The notes below the pieces were generated by a model. The model worked only from the letters and a program-made list of their open reading frames with translations, did no database searches and was not told the DNA's origin. A program made the position numbers and the translations under genes. From NCBI GenBank assembly GCA_947476405.1, contig CANJQG010000001.1:52886-116885 (forward strand): a stretch of 64,000 bases of DNA, written 5' to 3'. Below are positions 9,058 to 17,443 of the stretch, one piece after another. Source of the stretch: Thiotrichales bacterium. Its GTDB lineage: Bacteria > Pseudomonadota > Gammaproteobacteria > Francisellales > CACEW01. Numbering within the stretch: position 1 is the first letter of the stretch; each line of letters opens with the position of its first letter.

Positions 9058-10358
9058 TTGATTTGACTCCAGTGATTATCAACAAAACAGGAGTACATCA
9101 AACTGGGCTTGATCTTGCAAGGGCGCTTCCTAAATATTTTGAATGCTATTTTAAATTTGGCCCACACATTTTTTCTTTAAGCCAATTACAAAGCTGGGAT
9201 CAGCTTACCCCCCCCAAAAAACTCAAGCAACAGGTACAGGGATTTTTTTTCTCACATTTGCGAAAAAAAATTGATCCAGAAACCTTTCCCGATGATCTTT
9301 TGATATTAGACGCAGATGTTTTGCTGCTGCTTGATCCGCTTTATGCTTTATTCTATCCTCGCTCAGTTTTAGATCGTGCAGTCACAATGATTTTGGATCT
9401 CACTCCCATCACAGTTCCTGACTGGCATGAGTCCCATATCTGCAAGCGGTATCAAGCAGCTTACCTGCACCTGCAAGCTAGTCAATCAAAATTAGTTTCT
9501 ATTAGTCAAAGCACTGCAGATGATCTTTGGGTTAATTATGGATTGGGAGGCTCGACAGTTATTCCTCTCTACTTAAGAGAACTTCCCACAACTTCAACTC
9601 TACTTAAACAAGACAATCCATTTCTTTTATTTGTGGGTAGCTTGGAAATTCGCAAAAACCTGCTAAATATTATCTGCGCATACGGCAAATCCAATGCTTA
9701 CCAGAAGAATATTTCTTTGTATATTGTTGGGGGGGCAGCCTATCGCACCGAAGAAATTAAGGCGCTTGGGGCTAAGACGCCTGGCGTAAAATTCCTGGGC
9801 TTTGTTTCTGATAAAGAATTAGAGCAATTATATGCAAGCTGTTTAGGCATGGTTTATGTTAGCCAATGGGAAGGTTTTGGCTTTCCACTATTAGAAGCAA
9901 TGGCCTACAAAGTTCCCTGTATTTCTTCAATCACTGGTGCTAGTCCAGAGGTTGGAGGCGATGCTGTCCTCTATGCAAATCCTTATAATACGGATGAAAT
10001 TGCACAAAAAATAAATCAGTTAATTGCGCTTTCTTCAGAAGAAAGGCAAGAGCTTGAGCAAAAAGCCTTCACGCGCAGCCATCTTTTTACCAAAGAAATT
10101 TTTTTAAGGAAAATGCATGCAAGCTTGGTAGAGAAAATTAATGAGAATAAGTCGGCACCAGCAAAGCGAATTGCCAGTTCGATTTTTTCAACTGGATTAG
10201 TTCCAGCTGAAGCATGTTCAGTGAATTATAAAACACTTATGCGACAGAAAAATGCTTTTTCAAGAACTTTTATCTACTTACGAACAAAGTTAAAAACCTC
10301 CAGACTGGTTTTTTTTAAGGAGCGCTTGCTGGCACGTTTTTTCCCAGCTGCTCGCTAA
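9045..10358 (+). CDS. GT4 family glycosyltransferase
   Basis: A 437-residue GT-B enzyme. The N-terminal acceptor domain opens with MRILIDLTPV and a GVHQTGLDLARAL helix. The C-terminal donor domain starts near residue 194 (LLFVGSLEIRKN) and carries the E-x7-E motif EGFGFPLLE near residues 276-284, diagnostic of retaining GT4 enzymes. About 70 basic residues follow the catalytic domain, possibly for membrane association. AAGGAG lies just before ATG 9045. The coding sequence contains a C8 tract near 9208-9215 and a G7 tract near 9729-9736. It ends with a four-base convergent overlap with the minus-strand GT2 gene. Predicted role: sugar addition during polysaccharide repeat-unit assembly. Confidence 0.88.
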   Translation: MRILIDLTPVIINKTGVHQTGLDLARALPKYFECYFKFGPHIFSLSQLQSWDQLTPPKKLKQQVQGFFFSHLRKKIDPETFPDDLLILDADVLLLLDPLYALFYPRSVLDRAVTMILDLTPITVPDWHESHICKRYQAAYLHLQASQSKLVSISQSTADDLWVNYGLGGSTVIPLYLRELPTTSTLLKQDNPFLLFVGSLEIRKNLLNIICAYGKSNAYQKNISLYIVGGAAYRTEEIKALGAKTPGVKFLGFVSDKELEQLYASCLGMVYVSQWEGFGFPLLEAMAYKVPCISSITGASPEVGGDAVLYANPYNTDEIAQKINQLIALSSEERQELEQKAFTRSHLFTKEIFLRKMHASLVEKINENKSAPAKRIASSIFSTGLVPAEACSVNYKTLMRQKNAFSRTFIYLRTKLKTSRLVFFKERLLARFFPAAR

Positions 10359-12070
10359 TGACCCGCAATTCTACTTAAACCACGTGGTACAAAAGCCAAA
10401 TAGTAACCTGGATAGCCCAGGCTTAAATTAGGATTGTAGTGTGGATCACACGCCATGACCATGCTCCATTTTTCAAAAAAACGCCTTGTTGCTACCTCAT
10501 TGAGAGCTCGCTTCTCTGGAGTTGTATCTCGGCCACGCGTGCCGGACTCTTTATGATACAGCTGTGCTGCAGGGTCATAAACAATCACATAGCCAAGCTG
10601 CCGCACTTTTGTACATAAGTCTGCATCATTCCATGTTACTGGAAAGCTTTCATCAAAGCCACCAATCTGCTCAAACAGAGACCTTGTCATCATAAGGCAA
10701 GCACCCGTTACAGCGGAACAACATTGCGCAAAATTAATTTTTCCAAAATAGCCGGATTGTTCCCTGGGAAGCCCAGCATAAACATGCAAAGCTGAGGCGG
10801 GGAACTCTAGCACAACTCCTGCATGCTGGACACGCTCATCTGCATAATACAGTTTTGCACCGACGATTCCTACATTTTTTTGCAGTAGCATACTTAACAT
10901 AGACTCAAACCAACCCTTTTCAATTGCTTCAATATCATTATTGAGAAACAATAAAATCTCTCCCTTCGCCTGCTGCACTGCAAAATTGTTAATTTTAGAA
11001 AAATTAAAGGGCCCTGGATAACTCACTATTTTAATTTGTTCAGAGCGAATTTTTTCAAAATATGTTAAAGTCTCAGACTTCTGACTATTGTTATTGACAA
11101 TAATCACCTCTAAATTGGCATATTCAGTCGTTGCAAAAATACTCTCAATGCATGGCCGCAACATATCCAGACCATCTTTAGTCGGGATAATAATAGAGAC
11201 AAAAGGCAAAACTGCTGGCAGCGCATATACAACTCGATTATTGCATACCTCAGCCGCAATGCCGCAACGCTGCAAATGCTGCTCAATCACTTTTTGCCCA
11301 TCAATAATAGAGATTGGCTGCAAAAACTGCCACTGATGATACAGAATATGTGGAATATGAAAAATTTTATTTGTTTTTTCAACACAATGAAACACAAAGT
11401 CCCAAGCAGCAACACCATTGAAAGTACCACAAAAAACCGCCTCCTCACGCAAGAGAGTTTTACGAACTACGCAGAACGGCATTAATTCATTACGTGATAC
11501 TATTAGATAAGGATCAAACCCGCCCTTAAAGTATGGTTTGCAACGCATTCCCCATCGATTTAAATGATCATGGTCCGAATAAAAAATATCAGTATTAGGT
11601 TGATGCTGTAACCGCTGTACAACTTGATATAAAGCATCTTGAGTTAAGCTATCACCATACATCATTAACCCTAAAAATGTACACTCTGATGATATTTTTC
11701 GACTATCGCCTAAATCTATGATTTTAATTCTATGATCCTGAGTCGCAAATTTTTTCATTTTATTAACCAGCAAAGGGGGCATGTTTTTTTCTATTAAAAC
11801 AATTAATTCCCAGTTTGAATACAGCTGCTTAATAACACTTGATGCAGATTGATAGAACAATTTTTCACTTTTACATGAACCCACCATCACCACGGAAATA
11901 ACTGGATTTAAATGAAATGCTTCTATTTTCGTAAGAGCGGTTTTTTTGAGTCTAGAATCCAGGCGATCATATCTTAAAATCCACAATTGATAAGCAAGGA
12001 TATCCCATCTTTTCCAAGCAAATTTGAGCACCCTGCGAAAAAACAAAACTGCTTTTTTCAAAATTAACAT
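10355..12070 (-). CDS. Two-domain GT2 family glycosyltransferase
   Basis: A 571-residue protein with two GT-A modules in tandem. The N-terminal module (about residues 55-280) begins with ISVVMVGSCKSE and contains FYSDHDHLN in the metal-site position. The C-terminal module (about 288-530) has the fuller signature set: VSIIIPTKDG, VIIVNNNS, LFLNNDIEAI as the DxD-equivalent, and GGFDESFPVTWNDADLC near the catalytic base. Tandem GT2 proteins of this form make polysaccharide backbones such as rhamnans, which fits the rmlACD genes nearby. It is cotranscribed with the downstream-oriented GT4 gene whose stop lies at 12098. Confidence 0.87.
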   Translation of the reverse strand: MLILKKAVLFFRRVLKFAWKRWDILAYQLWILRYDRLDSRLKKTALTKIEAFHLNPVISVVMVGSCKSEKLFYQSASSVIKQLYSNWELIVLIEKNMPPLLVNKMKKFATQDHRIKIIDLGDSRKISSECTFLGLMMYGDSLTQDALYQVVQRLQHQPNTDIFYSDHDHLNRWGMRCKPYFKGGFDPYLIVSRNELMPFCVVRKTLLREEAVFCGTFNGVAAWDFVFHCVEKTNKIFHIPHILYHQWQFLQPISIIDGQKVIEQHLQRCGIAAEVCNNRVVYALPAVLPFVSIIIPTKDGLDMLRPCIESIFATTEYANLEVIIVNNNSQKSETLTYFEKIRSEQIKIVSYPGPFNFSKINNFAVQQAKGEILLFLNNDIEAIEKGWFESMLSMLLQKNVGIVGAKLYYADERVQHAGVVLEFPASALHVYAGLPREQSGYFGKINFAQCCSAVTGACLMMTRSLFEQIGGFDESFPVTWNDADLCTKVRQLGYVIVYDPAAQLYHKESGTRGRDTTPEKRALNEVATRRFFEKWSMVMACDPHYNPNLSLGYPGYYLAFVPRGLSRIAGH

Positions 12071-12097
12071 GATTTAATTCCTAAATTTTCAGCATTA

Positions 12098-13174
12098 TCA
12101 TAAGGAAAATTGTTTAAATACTGCCAAATGCTGCTCAGCAGCTTTATCCCAGGAAAAGCGCAACAAGTTATGTTGCCCTTTTTGAATCAAGCTCTGACGC
12201 AAACTCTCATCTTCTAAGATTTTCTGCAATCCCTGATTAATTGAATCCACAGACAAAGGATCAACATGCAGCGCAGCATCACCAGAAACCTCCATACAAG
12301 CTGGGTCTGTTGAGGTCAACACCGGACAATCCAGGCGCATAGCCTCTAAAATGGGCAACCCAAATCCCTCATACAAAGAGGGAAAAGCAAAACAGCTAGC
12401 TTGCTTCATCAAACCGACAGCCGTTGCATCATCTACAAAACCTAGAGCATGAATTTTGTCAGAATGTGCTACAATTTTTGCATGAAGCGCTTCGGACTTC
12501 CAGCCCAGGCCGCCAGCCAAAACTAAATCATAGGTATCTTGCAATATTTTGGGCAAGGCGAGATACGCGTCGATCAAACGTTCTATATTTTTACGGGGCT
12601 CCAGGGTACCTAAAAATAGAATATAGGGTTTATCTCGTTTAGGAAAATGGGTGCTGATTGGCTCAAAATAGCCGGAATGAATGACAGTCATCTTGTGCTC
12701 AGGCACGCGCAACTCTTCAATTAAACTTTGTTTCGTGGCATGGGACACCGTAATGATATGATCAGCACGCTTAACCGAAGCAGCAAGTAGCAATTTTTCG
12801 ACCGCCCAATTGCTTGTTTTCATAGTCTCCGGCATTTTACGATAGACCAAATCATGAATAGTCAACACCATCGGTATTTTTTTGCAGCCAAATAATGGCA
12901 AATGGTGCCGTGGGGACCAGAATAAATCAGGCTTACTTTTTTTAAGTGCTTTTGGAACTTGTTGCTGCTGCCACAATAATTTGCCTAAACTATAAGGTAA
13001 AGGATGGCGCTCAATGAGGTGTGCATCCGCAGGACTGACTTTGGTTTTCAGCGCCTCATTGCTGAACAACTCAAGCCTACACTGCGGCGCAATACGCTTT
13101 AAAATTTCAAAAGTATAACGCCCAATACCACTCAAAGAATGGCTCAATGGACGGGCATCAAGCGCGATTTTCAT
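12098..13174 (-). CDS. GT4 family glycosyltransferase
   Basis: A 358-residue GT-B enzyme beginning MKIALDARPL with the glycine-rich LSGIGRYTFEIL acceptor-domain helix. It contains LTIHDLVYR near residue 105, FLGTLEPRKN near 187 at the start of the donor domain, and the E-x7-E motif EGFGLPILE near 269-277. All features of a full-length functional retaining transferase are present. ATG 13174 was chosen by family alignment; an in-frame GTG at 13186 is the alternative and neither has an ideal ribosome-binding site. It heads a two-gene minus-strand unit with the tandem GT2 gene. Likely a mannosyl- or rhamnosyl-type transferase, specificity unknown. Confidence 0.87.
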   Translation of the reverse strand: MKIALDARPLSHSLSGIGRYTFEILKRIAPQCRLELFSNEALKTKVSPADAHLIERHPLPYSLGKLLWQQQQVPKALKKSKPDLFWSPRHHLPLFGCKKIPMVLTIHDLVYRKMPETMKTSNWAVEKLLLAASVKRADHIITVSHATKQSLIEELRVPEHKMTVIHSGYFEPISTHFPKRDKPYILFLGTLEPRKNIERLIDAYLALPKILQDTYDLVLAGGLGWKSEALHAKIVAHSDKIHALGFVDDATAVGLMKQASCFAFPSLYEGFGLPILEAMRLDCPVLTSTDPACMEVSGDAALHVDPLSVDSINQGLQKILEDESLRQSLIQKGQHNLLRFSWDKAAEQHLAVFKQFSL

Positions 13175-13302
13175 ATTTGCGTTCACGACCTAACACCCCC
13201 AACATATGGAATACAAATAGCGAATTGCATGATAGCATCCCCAACAATATAAGCCAAGAACGGTACGGCCACTCGCTTTTTTAAAAGCGCCTTCCAGCTT
13301 AA

Positions 13303-13318
13303 TTGGATTGAAATCCAA
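13303..13318. promoter_or_regulatory. Inverted repeat upstream of ATPase pseudogene
   Basis: TTGGATT-GA-AATCCAA forms a perfect 7-bp inverted repeat with a two-base spacer. A further half-site (AATCCAAT) occurs about 30 bases downstream, just before the ATPase start. It may be an old operator of the decayed ATPase gene; the intact ATPase gene at 17444 also has a palindrome in its promoter. Confidence 0.35.
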
Positions 13319-13354
13319 TAAAAAGGGTGAAATCATTAGACTACAATCCAATTA

Positions 13355-13727
13355 ATGAAGCAGCTTATGCATATTTTATTTGAAACACAGCAGATTATTT
13401 TGTCGCAATTTCAACAGAATACCCTTTATCACCGTGAACAATTTGATAAAATTACACTCGACAATTATATCACAGGAATTATGGGCAGCCGAGGCGTCGG
13501 CAAAACCACCCTTCTTTTACAAAAAGAGCTTGAACAAGACGGATTACAAGGCAAAGCGCTGTACGCCTCTCCGGATCATCTTTTTTTCTTGAGCACTCGA
13601 AATTGGTGGCCAAAATAAGACGACTAAACAGATTCAAGACTTGCCAGCTGGATATGTTTTCGCCGATGGCCTACTCCTGGGAAGCAAAAAAACCATTCCA
13701 CTGTATTTGTTAGGATTTTTAAGTTAA
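13355..13727 (+). pseudogene. Collapsed AAA ATPase gene (DUF4143 type)
   Basis: The first frame (13355-13618, 87 residues) carries a Walker A motif GSRGVGKTT (near residues 44-52) and the start of the next conserved segment (ALYASPDHLFF). It then stops. From about 13600 the +1-shifted frame reads GGQNKTTKQIQDLP, then a conserved D/G-rich stretch, and ends PLYLLGFLS-stop at 13727. That is the characteristic last ~40 residues of DUF4143-type ATPases. The roughly 300 residues expected in between, including the Walker B motif and the DUF4143 domain, are missing. This is therefore a large internal deletion with a frame change, leaving only the two ends of the gene. Confidence 0.75.
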
Positions 13728-13847
13728 CCAGAAAAAAATACCCCCCTATTTTAGCCAAAACAGGTTATAATCACCCTATGAAAATATCCAAAAGAGTAAA
13801 GCGATGCTTGATTTCAAGAATCTATCAAATTAGCATTCTGTCCGTCT

Positions 13848-14126
13848 TTAAGCATGCTGCTTACGAAATTGACTCAGCCCTTGCGCTAACAACAACTTAA
13901 TTAATGATTGATAAGGCACATCCTCTTTGTTCGCCGCCACTTTAATGTCATTTAACAACATTTCAGGTAAGCGCAAAGAAATACTTTTGGATGAAGGCTT
14001 CAGTCGGCTAAATGTTACGCGCTTAGCTTGGCTCAAATCGAGATAATCTACCGCACTATGATCCGCCCAAAACGCTCTTTCCTCATCTTCATTTTTGAAT
14101 TTAGGAATTGACTTCAAATTTTTCAT
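13848..14126 (-). CDS. BrnA-like antitoxin (CopG/ribbon-helix-helix type), orphan
   Basis: A 92-residue protein. The first half (ERAFWADHSAVDYLDLSQAK) is the conserved N-terminal segment of BrnA/CopG-family antitoxins, and the second half (SISLRLPEMLLNDIKVAANK, then PYQSLIKLLL) is the ribbon-helix-helix DNA-binding fold. ATG 14126 has GAGGAG about ten bases upstream; a longer in-frame start at 14168 would run into the neighbouring gene. In known systems the toxin BrnT, a small ribonuclease, is encoded immediately upstream, but here the upstream neighbour is a membrane protein gene and no toxin is visible on either side. It is therefore an orphan antitoxin or regulator. Confidence 0.8.
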   Translation of the reverse strand: MKNLKSIPKFKNEDEERAFWADHSAVDYLDLSQAKRVTFSRLKPSSKSISLRLPEMLLNDIKVAANKEDVPYQSLIKLLLAQGLSQFRKQHA

Positions 14127-14154
14127 AAAATTCTCGCTCCTCACTAAAGCCATT

Positions 14155-15600
14155 CTACTTCTGCACACGCTGCAATATCACAGCATCTCCACGATGCACC
14201 ATCAAAAACAAGGGAACCGCGGACGCATACAGCTCAATATTTTGTTGAGTAAATGGCACTACTTGAATCACCCTCCTCGTATGCTGCATCAAATAGGCAG
14301 GATTGACCCAACTATCCTGAGTCATCAAAACACCACTTTCTGGAAAATGATTAAGCAAGCCTGCCTGCAGAGCCTGATCATCTAAGGCACGAGGGTATTT
14401 AAATAGGCTATTTTCTTGCTGCACCAATATACTATTAAACATAAATCCAAGACACAAAATCAAACTCAATACAGAGGCAACGGCCCGATGAAACCGTTTT
14501 ATTTTATTCAGCAAATAAAGCAACAAAAATGCCATTCCAATATATTGAATATATCCAGGAACGTAGGCAAACCCCCAATGCAACCAGGCTTGGTACTTGA
14601 TAGAAACTGCCATTAAAAGCGAGGGAATTACGCAAAATGGAATCGCCATCATGATCAGCAACTTCCTTTGTTTTATGGGAATTACAAGTTGATTTAACAG
14701 GCGACAAAACAACATCCATGCAGTCATAAATAAAATGACAATCAGTCCACTATGCCATGGATTTCTAAAAAATGGCAGCAGATATTTAGTTTGCAAATAA
14801 TGCCCACGTAGCAACCCATACGAGAGCGGAATCGGCCCCGTTAGCTGATACAGAAAAGCCATGATCGCATGCGCATTCATCGCACCCAAAGTTGTTCCAT
14901 CATAACTTCCATGTTGCCGCAACAGGTGGTACACGCCTAAATAAATACAGCTCACCAAGATAAAAGGCAGCATCACTAACACATATTGCTGCGTGGACTG
15001 CTGAGCACGCCAGGCTAAATATCCCACTCCAAAAAAAACAATAACTCCTGGCTCATACAGCGTCAATGCAAAACCATACATTAACAACGCACCAACAAAC
15101 CAGGCTACTTTTTTATTTTCCAGCCACTTTATAAAAAAACACAACGCCAACATGATGCAAAGCACTAACATTTGTAACATAATGCCATAACTCACCAATG
15201 CATTTGACATATCTTCAATCGACCAACACAAAGGGAAAAGCAATATAAACAGCAAGCTTGCCGCTTTATTTTGAGTCACCAAATAAACAAACCAGGTGCC
15301 ACTTGCTACGCTCAACCAAATGCATAAGACTCGCACGATTTGATAGCCCAAAGGATCTTGAAAATAATAAAAAAATGGCACATTGAAAAAACTATCCAAT
15401 AAAATGCGCCCTTGCCCCACACAAAATCCCTTCACCTGCATTAAGGTATATTGCCATAAGTTGAGGTGCGCTAACTGCATCGCGCCTGCACCAGAACTAT
15501 TCACAATATCATCACTAAAAAATCCAGCCTGCAAAATAGGTAAGGATACGATCACCATAATGAATAGCAACATCAGCAAAATTTGTAATTTTTTAAACAT
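14155..15600 (-). CDS. Polytopic membrane protein, GT-C-like, paralogue of the upstream gene
   Basis: A 481-residue protein with about eleven hydrophobic helices. The first helix (residues 5-25) is followed by an acidic periplasmic-loop motif FFSDDIVNSSGA, then LNLWQYT. The double acidic loop after the first helix is typical of GT-C glycosyltransferases that use polyprenyl-phosphate sugars. The following gene on this strand (15602-17263) shares this loop, the LNxWQYT segment, a PLxYGLLRGHY-like segment and the C-terminal PRALDDQALQ-like region, so the two are tandem paralogues separated by one base. A short soluble C-terminal domain follows the last helix. Predicted role: sugar transfer to a surface glycan at the periplasmic face. 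Confidence 0.78.
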   Translation of the reverse strand: MFKKLQILLMLLFIMVIVSLPILQAGFFSDDIVNSSGAGAMQLAHLNLWQYTLMQVKGFCVGQGRILLDSFFNVPFFYYFQDPLGYQIVRVLCIWLSVASGTWFVYLVTQNKAASLLFILLFPLCWSIEDMSNALVSYGIMLQMLVLCIMLALCFFIKWLENKKVAWFVGALLMYGFALTLYEPGVIVFFGVGYLAWRAQQSTQQYVLVMLPFILVSCIYLGVYHLLRQHGSYDGTTLGAMNAHAIMAFLYQLTGPIPLSYGLLRGHYLQTKYLLPFFRNPWHSGLIVILFMTAWMLFCRLLNQLVIPIKQRKLLIMMAIPFCVIPSLLMAVSIKYQAWLHWGFAYVPGYIQYIGMAFLLLYLLNKIKRFHRAVASVLSLILCLGFMFNSILVQQENSLFKYPRALDDQALQAGLLNHFPESGVLMTQDSWVNPAYLMQHTRRVIQVVPFTQQNIELYASAVPLFLMVHRGDAVILQRVQK

Positions 15601-15601
15601 A

Positions 15602-17263
15602 TTATGGCCCTTTATTCAAAAAACTAAAGCAAGGAGCCTCCGAATGCGGAATGCACTGCCAGGACACAACAACATGCTGTACCCCAGGCAAGCCTATCAT
15701 CTTTTTTTCATGCCCGAATGCCGAAAATACTCGCACATCTTGAAAGGTCATACCAGAAACCTTTTCCTGATCATCCATCAAAACATAATCTAAAGCGGTG
15801 ACACGCCCCAAAGTCACGGTTCCATTAACGGTGAAGGGGACATTCTGAGTCAACATAAAGTAAACAGGCTGATTTTTCAAATTAACTTGCCCTGATTGCA
15901 ACGTGAGATTAAAACTCTGTAGACTGACATTTGCATTTTGCAAAAAGAAATTTGAACTCACCCAAAAATTTTTACTCAGCACCAATGCATTCGATGGAAC
16001 ATTTTGTAACAATCCCTGTTGAAATGCTTCCACCTGGAGTATGCGAGGATATTTAAAATGATCATTCTCACGATTCACACTATACGTATTAAAAATAAAA
16101 GACATGCAAATCAATAAACTAAACAAGGCTGCAGGCCATTTTTTTTGTGTATTTTTAATTTTACTTAAACAAACCAAGAGCAATAAGGTAAAACCAATAT
16201 ACTCAATATAAATCGGCAGATAGGCTAAACCCCAGGCTAACACATCACGATATTTTTCGGTAATTGCAATCAATAATGCCGGAATAATACACAAAGGTAA
16301 AGCCAATACCGTAAGCAAGCGCCTTGATTTGTGATCTAAACGAAGCTGAGGCAATAAGGCTTTAAACAACTGATATGAAACGACAGCTAATATAGCCAGG
16401 CATACCACCGAATCAGGTTTTGTAAAAAACTGTACAAATACAATAGGTTTAAAAAAATGCCCCGACAAAATCCCATAATCCAATGGAAACGGTGCAGTCA
16501 GCTGATAAAGAAACGTAAGGATGACTTTAAAATCAAAATGCCCGACAGCCACTCCATTGTATAATGCAGCATGATGCCGAACAATCAAGCAGGCAACCCC
16601 ATAAATCAAAGTCAAGAGAACATACGGCAGCATACACAATAAAAACTGCTGGATGGAATCCCGTTTAAACCAAACTAAAATCATCAAACAAAAAAACGTA
16701 GTGATTCCAGGCTCATAAATTAATACAGCAAGAGCATAGCTGATGATAGAGCCCAACAACCAGAGCCAATGCTTTTTTTCATGAAACTGAACATATCCGA
16801 CCAAGCTCAGCATCATAAACAGCACCAACAATTGAAGTGCTAAGCCGTAACTAACCAGGGGATCACCAAAATTACGAATTGACCAGAATAAGGGAATCAG
16901 CAAAATAAAGCCAAAACTGGCCTTGATATTTTTTGTCAACAAACCCACAAGCCAAGCTACACTGATCAGACTCGCCCAAATAAAAATAAGACGCACAATC
17001 TGTACCTGGGTTGAATCTGGAAAATAATAAAAGAGTGGCATAGAAGTAAAACCAAACAGAAAAATTCGCCTCTGAGACAGAGATATCCCTAGATCATTCT
17101 GAACTGTATATTGCCAAATATTCAGATGCAAAGCTTTAACTGCGCCGATTGCAGAGCTGTTCAGCGGATCATCCCCACCAAAAAACCCCGCATGCAGAAT
17201 CGGCAACGACACAATCAGTGCAAAAATAATCAACCAAATCACTATTTTTATATTTGATTTCAT
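15602..17263 (-). CDS. Polytopic membrane protein, GT-C-like, paralogue of the downstream gene
   Basis: A 553-residue protein with the same layout as its neighbour at 14155: first helix, acidic loop FFGGDDPLNSSAIGA, LNIWQYT, about ten more helices, then a larger soluble C-terminal domain (about residues 420-553). The chosen start is ATG 17263, which aligns with the start of the paralogue and has AAAAGG upstream; the frame remains open upstream to an ATG at 17467, but that part overlaps the ATPase promoter palindrome and shows no homology. The pair probably arose by tandem duplication and then diverged. Predicted GT-C glycosyltransferases of the polysaccharide locus. Confidence 0.78.
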   Translation of the reverse strand: MKSNIKIVIWLIIFALIVSLPILHAGFFGGDDPLNSSAIGAVKALHLNIWQYTVQNDLGISLSQRRIFLFGFTSMPLFYYFPDSTQVQIVRLIFIWASLISVAWLVGLLTKNIKASFGFILLIPLFWSIRNFGDPLVSYGLALQLLVLFMMLSLVGYVQFHEKKHWLWLLGSIISYALAVLIYEPGITTFFCLMILVWFKRDSIQQFLLCMLPYVLLTLIYGVACLIVRHHAALYNGVAVGHFDFKVILTFLYQLTAPFPLDYGILSGHFFKPIVFVQFFTKPDSVVCLAILAVVSYQLFKALLPQLRLDHKSRRLLTVLALPLCIIPALLIAITEKYRDVLAWGLAYLPIYIEYIGFTLLLLVCLSKIKNTQKKWPAALFSLLICMSFIFNTYSVNRENDHFKYPRILQVEAFQQGLLQNVPSNALVLSKNFWVSSNFFLQNANVSLQSFNLTLQSGQVNLKNQPVYFMLTQNVPFTVNGTVTLGRVTALDYVLMDDQEKVSGMTFQDVRVFSAFGHEKKMIGLPGVQHVVVSWQCIPHSEAPCFSFLNKGP

Positions 17264-17291
17264 GAGGCCTTTTAAAAGCGTTGAAAGCGCC

Positions 17292-17338
17292 ATTCTACCT
17301 AAGACATACCTTGATTTCAATCGCAGCGATTTTAATGC
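17292..17338 (+). repeat. Direct repeat copy 1 flanking the ATPase gene
   Basis: Consists of ATTCTACC, a five-base divergent segment (TAAGA), and then a 34-base block running from CATACCTTGA to TTTTAATGC. The same arrangement occurs at 18919-18964 in the same orientation, with a four-base linker. The 34-base block is identical in both copies. Together they bracket the ATPase gene and its palindromic promoter. Confidence 0.9.
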
Positions 17339-17378
17339 CCATCGTTTTTTGTGACTTCTGAACATACTCAGTTTTAGA

Positions 17379-17414
17379 CCGCCAAATTGACATTTGTCAT
17401 TTTGGCGGTACAAT
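17379..17414 (+). promoter_or_regulatory. ATPase promoter overlapped by a 30-bp palindrome (putative operator)
   Basis: Arms CCGCCAAATTGACA (17379-17392) and TGTCATTTTGGCGG (17395-17408) are reverse complements with one mismatch and a two-base centre. A strong sigma-70 promoter is embedded: TTGACA at 17387-17392 and TACAAT at 17409-17414 with a 16-base spacer. A dimeric repressor bound to the palindrome would cover the -35 and the spacer. The start codon at 17444 follows about 30 bases after the -10. Confidence 0.75.
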
Positions 17415-17443
17415 AGCTCATAAAGAGATACGCCGGAATTGAG

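Noticed and set aside
13778..13900. Small frame MKISKRVKRC... behind a TATAAT
   Set aside because: No ribosome-binding site, runs antisense into the antitoxin gene, and no homology to BrnT or other toxins.
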